Assembly: GCF_965638725.1 (NCBI RefSeq)
Contig: NC_134962.1
Span: forward strand, 6,083,501 to 6,147,500
Origin: Aptenodytes patagonicus
Taxonomy: Eukaryota; Chordata; Aves; Sphenisciformes; Spheniscidae
Direction of reading: 5' to 3'
DNA: 64,000 nt
Shown here piece by piece: positions 24,901 through 37,159 of this stretch. The notes below the pieces were generated by a model. That model did not search any database. It saw only the letters and a list, made by a program, of their open reading frames with translations, and was not told the origin of the DNA. Position 1 is the first letter of the stretch, and each line of letters begins with the position of its first letter. The translations under genes were made by a program, and so were the position numbers.

Positions 24901-27900
24901 GTTTTTCCTAACAAAATGAGGTGCTGCAGACTGACAGGGGTACTTCTTATAAAGCGAGGTAAACAGCTTGTATTACACTGTAGTTTCACAGGCAGTTTAG
25001 GCTTGTGTAACTTGGCACTACCACCAGAGAAGGTAATCCTGTCTCCCTGTAAACTGCTCATTCCTAACCCTGCTATCCCACCTCCGTCATGCCAGCAAGT
25101 GTTCATGGTGTGAGCAAGATAAATACACTTGGATCAGTTTTCCTTTTTTTAAATGGTTAGTTTTAATCTGGATCCATTTTACTGCCCGATTTACTGCCCA
25201 ATCACACACGTACTTACACCAACACAGGGGAGGAAGTGGGCAAGACTGTGCAAGAGCAGACTAACCAAATCTTCTGACAGTAGAAACAGCTCAGACCCCT
25301 TATGAAACTACAATGCTAGTACAAGACAGCTTAAATTGCTCTATACCTTTCACCTGCTCTGAAATCTTAAAATATTTAGCAGTATAAGCTTAAGTGAAAA
25401 CCTCCAAACTGTCAACGGTTATTTACCTTACATCATTAAGATCACACTTATTTCCTGCAATAGCTACAACAATGTTTGGAGGTCCATGTTGTCGAAGCTC
25501 TTTAACCCAGTTCTTTAATGTTGAGAAAGTTTCCTGATGTGGGAAAAAAGAAAAAAAACACAGAAGGAATTAAGAGTCAGAACTGGCCCATCACACAAAA
25601 AAAACCCAGAAATCGTAATGCTGGGTCAAGATCAAATTTCTTACCTCTTTTGTGATGTCATACACTATAATGGCTGCTGCTGACCCTCTGTAATACATTG
25701 GGGCTAAAGCACGAAACTGAAAGAAAGACACCATACATTATGAATCTGATCTTCCACTGACCTCCACGATTCCCTTATTATTATTACTGAAGAAAGTGAA
25801 AACTAGCTTTAAAGTTCACATTAGTGGAAAACTTTTCTTTACAATTACAGAGAGGCTGTGCAGTACAGTACATAAACTTCCATGAAAGTATTGTTTTACA
25901 AAGGCCAACCAATAAATAGTTTAGGGATCAGCAGCACACTTACTGCAAAAAGCAGGAAGCCAAACTTAACCTTATTTTGACTAGATTAGAATCATTTAAA
26001 AGACCGTAGATTATACACAGACACAAACCCACAGCATATATGCTCAAATTTAAACACTGAGCAAGGGGAAAATAGCTAAAATTGAACTCGCTTCTTCCTC
26101 TTTAAGACACTCATGCTTTTGGACAACAAGTAATTTCAAGAAAACTAGCATATATTACTGCTGATCTGAAATGTTCAGAAGTTGGCGTCAACCTCTAGCC
26201 CCATGGATCAGTCATGGCACTCCTAAATGCTAGAATTGTTGGTTTCTTTGCAATCTAACTTACGGCTTTAGGGATTTCACTTAAGTTTTTCCTCAAAAGT
26301 TAGAAGCGTGTTTAAAACTAAAAACTGCAAAAGCCCACAACTACGTGACCTGTTGCAAACAGAGCTTTAAGGAACATGCTAGATAGTAAAAGGCTATGGT
26401 AATTTTATTGCAATTTTCAGAATTAAATCTACAGCAGGCATATTTGGTTGGTACTGCATTTGCAGGGTATAAACCAGGCCTGTACCTTTGCACGGGCAAG
26501 GTGTTATGAATCCAGGACTGAAAAGAGTGATAGAGCACACGATTAAGTTGCATCAAAAATATCAATCAAGCATTCTTAAAAACAGTGTGATATTCTGCTA
26601 ACTTAAAAAGAACCAGACAACTAATCTAGCAACCAAAACTCTCGGTCAAAGCACACGGTAAACTGCATGTACTGCTTTGATGTAAGCATATGTGATTTAG
26701 AGCTTTTGTACATCTTATCACTCAGGGTAAAAATCATGAATAGAATACAGTTTTTCATAAAGGCTTATTTGGTTCTAATAAAATACCAATTTCCTTTTGC
26801 TTAGTACAGTTCAACTGAGAGCAATATTATAAATCATAAAAATCTTGCTATAAAGCAGAATTCCAGACCATTTACATTTGGCTCTCAAATTCTGTTTTGA
26901 AAACAGGATTTTGAACACAAAGTTCAGAATATAAAAATATTTAATAGTGGGAAAGGGAAACATGGGCAGGCATTCAGTTCATGTTGGGACATAATCCCTC
27001 TCTTCCTCCTAAGTACTAAAATGTAAAGGGAAACGTATTTGGTAAACCACCACTTGGACTGGTTGCAACCTGGCTTTCTGATTATTTGACTATTTACATT
27101 GGGAATAAACCAACTTTCACTTGCTGATTTTGTATTACTCTCATTTCCTGCCTGCTAACACTTAGATACTTTTTTCCACCTAAGAGCAGTCAGAAGATAA
27201 AATACATTAACAAAACAGATGTTACCAGAAACACTGAATTTTCCTTTTGCTATTTTTCCAAAGACTTCAGCTTGCCCTCCAGCCTCCGATTTGTGTTTTG
27301 ACAGAATTATTAAGAAGACGTAATGTAATTATGCAGAGAAACTGTCACAATTGTTAGGTAAGAAGTAATCTCCTATCAACTTTACTCAGTGTAGAAGAAA
27401 TGAGAGAAGAAATAAGGCATATGTGTGTAGGGAAATGAGCTACGTGAAGTGAATTAGTGCACATTTCCACCTTTGGAGTGAAGCTAGCCAGCCACTCCCT
27501 GAAGCCAGTTAGAACAAGGGGTTGCCCAGTGCAGTGCAGAACTATTCGCTGCTGGGCTTTTGAAGTGGAAAATAGCAAATGCTCCTCAAGAAGCCAGGAC
27601 TACCAATTCTGTGCATTACACATCATAGCTCAGCACAGACATTTTAGTTTCAAGAATGGCGTGGACATTTTTGGTATTCCAGATCACCAGGGATAGGATC
27701 CCTTCAATAATTTATTGTCAGATGTTTTGCACGACCGGAAAACCGTGCTACAGATTTCAGGGCAAGGCAGGTATACAGACCATTTGTGGCTAGCAGTAAG
27801 TGACAGTGCTGTTCTGTTTTGGAGAAAGAAACATCTATGAAGATACTGGCATCATTTCAAAGTAAACATCCTTGCTCCCATTTCACTGGTTTCCTGGGAT

Positions 27901-30900
27901 ATACTGGGGCCTCACAGTGACTTCTCTCAGGTGTGGGACATAAGCTTCACAGATATCACAGCTCTTGGGTCAGAGCCCAGGTAAGACATCTTTCCTTTTT
28001 TGATTTCAATAAAAGATATCATGCAACTTGTATGGAAGAAAATTAAAGGTGTGTCGCTCAAAGTCTAAAAACAGAAAGACAAGGAACACGCTAGTCATGT
28101 ACAGAGATGCTTCCTCAGATTGTAGTGCGCTGAATCCGAATTAGGGCGTTCTCCCATTGCTTGCAAACACAGTTAAAGCGAACAGGATGGAATGCTAATA
28201 TGTAATGGATGTTTCCTGCCAAGTTGTGGCAGGCATGTTTATAAAGCTTTCTATTTAAGAGAACCAGCCTCTTAAAATTCATACTCTACCTCTCAGAAGA
28301 CTCACATTCCACCATTAACGTTTCAGAATGGGCTACGACATTCACTTAAGACAAATTACAGCAGATGCTGACTGACTGCTAGTAATGGAAGGACTCGGAT
28401 ATTTCTGATAATATGGATACAACTGGACATATCCCTGACAACATAAGTTTGCTTTATATGGTGCTGCTGGAAGGAAATAAATTGTCATTCAAAATCTAGA
28501 GCAGTGAAATGCAATACAAATACAGTTGAGTTACTTTCTAGCCATCAAGGCTGTTATCAAGCTAAAAAGCTAGCAAGTCAGTTCCACTAGGACTCCAAAA
28601 GGTCAAGTGCCTCTATGCAGGGATGACCGAGCCTTTACAAGGTTGGGGGTTTTTTTGTTTGTTTGTTTTTGTTGGTAGCGGTGGGAGGTTTTGTTTGGTT
28701 TTTTTTTTCCTTGGGCTGTTTCTTGAGCCAATCCTGAAAAATAGTACAGCCGCATTTGCCAGTTATTATCCTAAAGTAATAACCCAACCTGATCAAACTG
28801 ACTCTTACTGGAGACAGCCCTGGTGTCTACTTTTGTTACAGTTAGCTCACATCCTAAATAAACTCATCATGAGTAACTGACAGTTGCCAGTAGTTAACAG
28901 TGAAGAAACTGCAAGAATAAGCACTGTTAATATAGCTACTATAATCTCTATCACTGTTACTAGTAATCCATAAACAAGCAAGTTAACTAGCAAAGTTTTC
29001 CTTTTAAATTCTAAGTAAAAATCATGCCAATTGTGACTTCATTTGACTAGTCATTTTCTTGAAAGCTTTTGTTGCCTCCCCTCAGAACTATGCATGCTGC
29101 AGAGATCAAACCCCCAAACTACCAAATTAAAATTTAAATTTCAAAATAGATTTCTTGACATGGCTTCTAATACTATCGGATTTGAGAAGTAAAACTTTAC
29201 AAAAAAATGAAAGATCAGTTATCACCCATAACAGTGCTTGAAACACTGCTTTTGAATGCCTAAGCCCACATCCTACTCACATTAGTAACTTTAACACTGA
29301 AGCTAACAGAATGCGTTAGCAGTTGTATATTTTTCCAGAGCCAGGGCCTTACTTGTACTATGAAACATGATCATTCATTTCACTTGGATTCTCATGTTGC
29401 CAGTTGCACTGTCTGCAAACACTGCAGCTGAATGTTTAAAACTCAACTATAGAAATGGTGCTAGAGACAGCTGCTGGCTTCCCCCCCCCCGGCCTTGTTT
29501 TCTTTTGAAATAGCACTCCCTTTCAGTGACTCGAAACCCAGTCTTTTGTTTTATAAGCTCCTCTTCTTAGGTAATCATCCTTAACTTTGTACTTTAACCA
29601 TGATAACAATGAAAAATGAAAACATATTTACAGCACCCATATCTTGATAGAAACCTCCACAGAAACAAACATTCTAACAGATAATTCGTAAAACCAGATC
29701 CCATTGTGACTTTCAGGGGTGGGGCTGAAAAGCAACCCAAACTCTAGCCAGAACTATCACCACAGATACTGATTCTACTTACCCGCTCCTGTCCAGCTGT
29801 ATCCCAAATTAGGAATTTATGCAGCTCATTTTGATACTGTACAGTCTTGGTCATAAATGAGGCTCTGGAAAAAAATTACAGCTTATGCTTTCAGAATATA
29901 AATAAGTTCTTAGAACATTACCACCATGAACTTTTAAAAAGGTTTACATTCCAGTAAAAGGGCTTTCACACATACACAAAACTGATAAAGATTTTCATAC
30001 ATAAAGGCTGAAATTAGTAATAATTCGATAATAATTGAATAATAATAAAATTCAATAATAATTGAATAAAGGCAAAGGGCCTCAGAAGATGAAATTTCCT
30101 TTCAGAGGATGAAATTCAACGAACAAAATAGAAGGAACACGAACGCAAATTATAAGCTTTTATTGTTCATAAGCTTTTGATAAAAATAAAGGATGTATGA
30201 CCAAAAAAATCAGAAAGATCAGCCTTTTTAACAACATTCTTCCTAAGTGAAGGAATCATCACAGCAAATCACTTAAGTGTATACTGGAAACTTCCAGAGG
30301 GAAAGAGATCAAATCCTTTTTCCCTTTGCATCAGCTTTTTCTATCTCTGTACTAACATTCAGATAAACGCTGGTAAGTCCATACTTGGGAATAAAATGTG
30401 GGAGATTCGTATCACTATTGGCAGGTGTTAAGAGGACAGAAATCAATAATGAGTAACTTGCTTGTTGACTGCATTCTGTACAGCTCCCAAATCTTGCCTG
30501 TCATTATATACTTCAGTCTGCAGTGGCTCTTGCACTTCCAGAAGACAAACAAAATCCTTTCCTATGCTCCAGCTGCCCCCCCCAAACTTTTAGATGTATT
30601 ACAGTTAAATATTGCAAAATATTGTAAAGTACTTCTGTGCTTTACTTGATCTGCTTTACATGAATCAGTGTATTTCCGACAAGAACAGGATTTCAGAGAC
30701 CTAATCTTTTACAAGAGGGAGTTCTTTGCTATATCTATTACCTATAGGCACATTTTTCACTAGAAAAGCCACACACTGAATTCAAATCCTTGTAGAATAG
30801 GAACTATAGATGCCATAATTATTTTAAGCATATGAGATCCTACGTTATGATCTTGAACACCTTTTGTATGCTTATTTCCTGTCACTTGAAAATACCACAG

Positions 30901-33900
30901 CCTTCCAAACTTGTTCTACTGTCAGTTTTGGACAGGATGCAGGATAGGATCCTGGAGGTGGCCTGTACTGGAGCTTCTTACAGTACACTAAGCTTGCTGT
31001 AGATTCAAAGTCAGAGAACAACAGTCTTTCAGCATGATCAACAACATTAAATACCAGAGTCCAAGACTCTGAACTTCAGTTTATTTTGGCTCTTAAGTAC
31101 CACCAGGGCATAGATTTTAATGATGTCCATGACACTTTTGTAATTAATGTAACTGGAGTCTTTGGACATGTTTCAATGTTACAGGAGGACAAAACAAAAT
31201 CTACATTCAAAATAAAGAAAGGGAGCAATTACACAACGCTTTCCACTATTAAGAGGTAACCTTCTCCCCATTCCTTAAGCTCAGATGGTTTGCCAAATAA
31301 TACGTCAATCTCCAAAGTTTATTACACTTAAGAAGCCAAATATAAGGTTGCAGCATCCCTAAAAAGAAAGAGCGTAACTGCAATGCATTTCAACAGAGTT
31401 AACTAGATAATGTATTTTAGCAATGAGTAACAGAAAATAAAGCAATAGGAGTATTTGTTGTAAAGCACAGCAAAGACTTCCACTTCCTTAAGACTGCTGC
31501 AAATTAAGCATCAATTCTGAATTCTCTGGCCAATATGGAAACAATTTCCTAAATCATAGATTCTCACTGAAAATTTGTCTTACTTGGTTCTATAAACCAA
31601 AACATTCCTGTACAGTCATTTGAACTGAACAGCTGTGTTGCTCTAATTCACATCACAACTAAACATACCAAATGGTAGCTGACAATAGAGGTTAAATGCT
31701 ACTTGAAATTCTTTGACAAAGAAAAGCTTTCATTGTGACAGACATCAATTTTAAAAAAAAAAAAAAAAGAGAACAAACAGCTCAAAGACAAACCACCTTT
31801 GGGTCAACAAAATCCTCCAAACTAGAGCTATCCTCCACAACTTCTATTAAGAAAACAGGCGTTATACCTACTAAATTTCCTAGCTGCTTCTCCCAGCCAA
31901 GCAAGCTCTATAACTACATGAACAAGATGCACCTGAAAGTAGTTTATACTCATTCATAATTTCTTTTTGACGCTATAATGAAAGACTAGATATTATGTGG
32001 TACCTAGGGATATATGCTAGTCAGGCAAAGCAGAATGTGTCCTAGCATTCTGAGAGGACAAAAGTTGCAGAATTCTAACAGGGTTTCTACAGCTGCCCAT
32101 ATTTGAACCTGAACGATGAACATTCATGACAACAAAGTATGATTGCTCAGATAATTCTAAGAGTAATGGAAACAGGACAGGTAACATGAGGTTGTGTCTC
32201 ATTAACTCAAAACCCCAGGAGTAAATGTAGAAACGTTCTCAGCTTTAGTTTTGTAAGATGCTCAAAACTCCTCTCTAATCCTTACTTTGTTCTTTCCACC
32301 TCCTAGAGAGGTGGAAATTTCTATTTCAATTAGAAAATAAAAACAAGGTCTAGAAAAAGTTTCAAAAATTTGCTTAAAATTTTGGGACTGTATCTTATTG
32401 GAGCCTCACACAATCCCTGCATTTGGGCAAGTTTTGATTCATTTATACTACTATAGCGAACTACCAAGATACCAAGTCCTCAGACCAATGAATGATTTTG
32501 TTAAGACTGCTAAAAGATACAGATTTTTAGTCTGTCACTTCAAGAAAGTATACTAATCCCAGTACTGTCATTAAACCCATGAAGACAAATTCTGTTCTAC
32601 ACATTAGCCTCATTACCACAATGGCTAGCATCTTCTAACAGCACCTTAAGTTACTACACAGTATCTGTTACCGACGTTCCCCTGGGAAGACATGTGCACG
32701 TGATCTCTTTGGGTTCCTGCCCTCAAACAGATAGGTGCTACATTGGAGGAAGAAGAAGAAAAAAAAAAAGAAAAAAAAGAAATCAACCCACACACCACAG
32801 AGTCGGAAAACTACCAGATTAAAACAAACTGACTTTGGAGGGAAGACAACAAGATTTGATGAAGTTCATTCCAGTCTCAGCCCTTCCCTGGGAGGAAAGG
32901 AAAAAAAAAAAAAAGAAAACCACCACCACAAAACCCACTCCTGAGTTTTCTCCAGATTATAGAAAATTCTACTTTGCCAGGAAAGAAGCATCACAGATCA
33001 CAATCTTTGCTCTGCAGCTTTAGACAGTCTTGCAGACATGCAGAGCCTAAAACCATCAAGCACAGTATTTTAGAATTTAGAATCTGAAAGCAGACTTGAG
33101 GAGGCTGCAGTTCACATGATTGGAGACATAATGCAAATTCCATACTGGGTTACTCAAACATTTAACTCGTAGTCTAGATGTGTGGTGACATATGTCTAAC
33201 TATAGAACAGAGCATCCCAGCTAAATAAATAGGCACCTCTCACCTTAGGTTTGCAAAACCTAAGTCTGTGTTACCACACCTGGTAACCTACTAGTTAAGC
33301 AGACTTTAATATCTTTTTTTTTTCTTCCCCTCCCCCAGGAACTGCATGCATGAACATGATGGCTAACTTTGGGCCACTGTAGATACTACCCTTATTAGCC
33401 AACTATTTAACAGACTCTGTTTTTAAAGTATCTGGATGACCAGAAATGAAGACGGATAACCAATTTCTCAAACACCTCAGGTAATAAGAAAAACAACTGG
33501 ATCTTTCAATAGTGTCCACCTGAATAAGAAGTTTTGCTTACACTTGATATCACTATGGGCAGTAGGTCTGAACTTTCTATACAACCTGAACTTAAATATT
33601 TAAGACAGCTTGCTCCCCTACTTAAGCAAACAGCAATATGACTACTATCCACACATCAGTTTCGTGGTCCTCCAAAAAAGAACGTCTACTGTAGGTAATC
33701 TGACAGTAACTAAGAATGTTCAACCCTTGAAGATCTAAGGAAACTACTTAGCAATCTGTCTCAAAGGCTACCTTTGTTAACAGGGAAATTTAAACAAAAG
33801 CATATTTCCTGCAGAATATCTTGCAATTTGATACCAGTATTTACACTCAAAAAAAGAGGCAGGGGGTATAGGGGGGAAGAGAGAGAGATCTCATAGGAAC

Positions 33901-36758
33901 CACATTTTTTTAGAAGGACAGGATGAGACACAGCTGATCTTTATCAGCAGGATCTTTTCTGGTCAAAGCTGTAGTAGAGCCTCTGTGACACCTGAGACAG
34001 GAAGTTGCATTGACACCCCCCACACACTCCTCAGCATCAAGTGAAGTCATGTCCTCCTGTAAGTAAAGAATTACCTCCAAGCAAAGCAGCCCATAAAATA
34101 CTTGCAAAGCAAAAAAGACAGCAAAAGAAATAAAAAGATCCAATCACTCCCAAGAATTCCTGATGCTTGCCCTTCCTTCTATCCATTTGAAGATTTGAGC
34201 TCAGTAACATTGCTACTCTGAGGGGAGACCAATTGCATTAACAATTTCATCAGTTACTTACGCATGTGTGTATTGCATATAGATGTATAACATTAGAACT
34301 AATTCATGAGGAGAACTACAACCTGAATTAGTATTAACTACCTTCAAAAACCTAGAAGACTTCTTCTGTACTTGACTCTTTAAAAAAAAACCTTAAAAAA
34401 ATAATCATGTAGTTGCATAATAATTAGACTTTGAAATTTAAGAGTAGTGCATGAGAAAATCATGTTGTTCCTTCAACAGAAGCATCTATAGTGTAATTTA
34501 TTCATAACCCAAGACTCCTAGCAGGATTTTGTTAGTTTAGATTAACAATACAAAATGGGTCCAGATCTTACACATGAAAATGGAAGCTGCAGGAGTGCCA
34601 AATACACTCCTACGTTTCCTAAGGTAGCTCATGAGCTAATTAAGGCTACAGTCATGTTTATTACCACATTTAGCTGCCACACATGAAGAATCCTCAAGTG
34701 ATCTATTCAGGAGGTACAAATATATATTCATAAAATTTGGGTTTATTCTTGATAAGTCACTTTATTTAGTTTCTTACCCTATTGTTGGGTTGATGTTGGG
34801 ATCAAAGCTATCTTCTACAAATCTCCACACGATACTTGATTTGCCCACACCAGTGTCCTAAAAAAAGAACAGAAACAGTTGAAAGACATTACTTACTATC
34901 AACCGATGATTCTTTTTGTCCACAAATCTTGCAATACACTGTGCATGAATAACACGTTCCTGCAGAGAATCTCAGAGAAGTTAGATTCTGAAATACTTCA
35001 GGTATTATATTAATTTAGTAGAAAAATGAAAGGTCTCTGGTAAGTTACAGTTTTCTAAACAAAATTGTTAAGATGTTTTTATGAAGGACTATAAAAATCT
35101 GCATTCGTGCTTATTATCAGGTATTCAAATTTCTTTTTTCCCCCAAAGCTAGGCACAAATTGCATTTGAACAGGAGTAGGGAAAGACCGTCTACCACTTT
35201 TAGTAAAATATACAGCAATTGAGTATGGTACTCCATCTTTGCAAGCCAATGGAGCACATTAAATTATACAAGTGTGACACATGCACTTCAGCCTCTGACT
35301 AATACTGTCCCACCCTGCTTAATGAAAGACTTGAAATTTCTTCTGTGACACACCTGAAACATGTTTCTAATGCAACTCTACAGAGCTATAAATGGTAAAA
35401 GAGGAAATGTAACATGAGAATTCTGGGCCATGTATGTATTTGCACCACTGAGTCCATAGTTTAAAAAAAAATATATAGAAGGCATATTTAGGAGTGAAAT
35501 AACTCCACAAACTATTAACAGTAAAACTGTTCTCAACAGCAACTGGACATTTTAAATGGTTATTTAATTAAGACAGGTGAAGACAAACTTTTTGCTTTAC
35601 ATCTCCAGAGTCATTAACATTTTAAGGAAAAAAAAACCTGAGGAACTGCTTCATTGAAAATGAAGTTTTACGCCATTCATGCATTTTCTTGAATCTTCTG
35701 AATACTGTAGTAAAGTTGGGTACAGTATGTATGCTTGTGTTTATCTTTTCAAGCTGTTTTCCTCTCAAGGAAAAGCGTATTATCTCAGTTCTGTATTTTA
35801 TAATGTTTGCAGTCTCAATAAGCAGAGCAAATCTTAAAAAGAGAAACATAGATGCAGTTCCTGGCTCCGGGAGTTCAAGGGCCAGTTTTCCTGGGTGCTT
35901 ATTCTCCTTTTCTTACACGACGAAAGGTTTCTTGGGTGAACGCAAACAGTAGCTAGTAGTTACCCCAAATGCCTTCATAACACGAGGAGCACAGAAACAC
36001 ATAACTTTCCCTCTGAAGGGCCATACGGCCATTTAGAAGCAGAAAACAATTCTGCCTGTCATACTCCGCACAACACAAGATTTAGATACAGGTGGAGACA
36101 ACTCCACCTATTCAACGCAAGGCTCTCCAGTGAAGCCCTCAGACCAAACCAAGCCCACACACAGCTTTATAGCCTTGATTTTTTTTTTAACTTCTACTTC
36201 AGTTTGCTTGATGTCTCCTTCTTCCATCACCTGCAACACTTCGGGCACTTTCAAAGCCTACATATGTTGTTAAAAAAAGTTCAGGCCCCTCCCCCTCTCC
36301 CGCGAGTTTGATTTCAGGTGCTTTTACTTATTTATTTTGTGAACGCCAAGCCCGAAACAGCTTGCGAGGAGGAGGGAAGCATACACTGGATGTTCGTGCT
36401 GCCTCTCTTTTCTTTTTAAAAGGAAAACACCGAAAAAAAGGAGCAATATTTACCTCTGGAAAACGCCTCCCCCCACGGAGGGGAAGGCCCTTCCGACCGC
36501 CCGGTCGCCTCAGGGGGACGGGGCCGGACAGCCAGGGCGCGCCGGCAGCTCCGGCGGGGGTGAGGCCCACCCTTTGCCCGGAGAGAGAACCCCCACACTC
36601 AAAGCCTCTCTGGGGCTTATGGAGAGCCTTTCAAGCCAACCCTTCAGCAGGCTTGCTTCCTCCCTCCCGCCGCCCCCGGCCCGCGCCGGGGCCCCGCGGA
36701 GGGTCGGCCACAGAGCACTTACCCCCAGAAGGCAAACTTTCAGCTCCCTCAGAGCCAT
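21998..36758 (-). CDS. RAB22A: RAB22A, early-endosome Rab GTPase, seven coding exons
   Basis: RAB22A is a small GTPase of early and recycling endosomes. Coding exons, 5' to 3' on the minus strand: 36758-36723, 34857-34778, 29864-29783, 25716-25645, 25533-25427, 23583-23474, 22095-21998. All introns are GT-AG, and the joined length is 585 nt, giving 194 residues plus TGA, the length of human RAB22A. Visible motifs: P-loop GDTGVGKS (12-19), effector region NPTIGASF, WDTAGQE (59-65), NKCD (118-121), ETSAKN (146-151) and a terminal CC (193-194) for double geranylgeranylation. The N-terminus MALRELKVCLLG matches RAB22A; the paralogue RAB31 is the alternative, but neighbours VAPB and PPP4R1L support RAB22A. 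The tail reads RRQPSVTKRSCC, whereas I recall RRQPSEPKRSCC in human. It is divergently paired with PPP4R1L. Confidence 0.97.
22096..36722 (-). other. RAB22A: RAB22A introns 1-6
   Basis: Introns lie at 34858-36722, 29865-34777, 25717-29782, 25534-25644 (only 111 bp), 23584-25426 and 22096-23473. They are AT-rich and contain no recognised gene or transposon. Low-complexity items are (CA)n at 22747-22759, T/G-rich 28641-28710, AT-repeats 30015-30070, A16 at 31753-31768 and A-rich 32748-32783. A small hairpin with 7-bp arms (CCTGCCA/TGGCAGG) is at 28215-28233. Confidence 0.85.
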
Positions 36759-36881
36759 GGCCGGGCAGGCTGCGCCTTTAACGAGTACCTGAGACGCAGC
36801 CCAGAACGATCATAGCCCTTCCCGAGGCGTGCGTACACCCGAGGCCCGCGGGGGCAGCCCCCCGCCTCCCCCACGCCGTGG

Positions 36882-36926
36882 TTACCAGTAAACCTTCCTC
36901 CTCAGGCTCCGCGGACGCGACGCCAT
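36882..36926 (-). other. Possible 14-codon upstream ORF in the RAB22A leader
   Basis: On the minus strand, the ATG of the reverse YY1-type motif opens a frame of 14 codons (beginning MASRPRSLRRK) that ends in TAA at 36882-36884, 123 nt before the RAB22A start. If transcription begins upstream of 36926, this would be an uORF in the RAB22A message. Transcription start data are needed to know whether it is included. Confidence 0.35.
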
Positions 36927-36930
36927 CTTG
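36919..36930 (-). promoter_or_regulatory. YY1/TISU-type motif, RAB22A orientation
   Basis: Read on the minus strand the bases are CAAGATGGCGTC, matching the TISU consensus SAASATGGCGGC at 11 of 12 positions. YY1 binds this core in many CpG-island promoters. It sits about 165 bp upstream of the RAB22A start codon. Confidence 0.6.
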
Positions 36931-37147
36931 GGCGGCCCGCCGGAGTCACCTGACTACACCCCCCGCCCGCCGCGGCGGCGGTTTTCTTCCCTCTCAGGAG
37001 GCGACGGCGGGTGCTGAGGGGCGATTCGCCCCCCGGCCGTGGCTGTTTATTAAACCGGTGGCGTTTCAGCTGCCCGGGGGCAGGAAGTACCGGCGGCTCC
37101 TCCCTTTGCCCTCCCGCTCCCCTCCTCCTCCTCGCCCATGTCCATTC

Positions 37148-37159
37148 CAAGATGGCCGG
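37148..37159 (+). promoter_or_regulatory. PPP4R1L: YY1/TISU-like element spanning the PPP4R1L start codon
   Basis: The bases CAAGATGGCCGG match the TISU consensus SAASATGGCGGC at 10 of 12 positions, and the ATG inside is the PPP4R1L initiator. TISU elements are known to direct both transcription start and scanning-free initiation from very short leaders. An out-of-frame ATG lies 14 nt upstream (37138-37140), so a very short leader would avoid it. The link to this gene is inference. Confidence 0.55.

Noticed and set aside
27354-27696. Overlapping open frames on both strands inside RAB22A intron 3
   Set aside because: No recognisable family, no flanking splice structure or target duplication; could be an old unrecognised repeat but there is no support.
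32748-32944. A-rich stretches and Lys-rich open frames that resemble a retrocopy tail
   Set aside because: Two interrupted A-runs without an upstream gene body or target duplication; simple low complexity in RAB22A intron 2.
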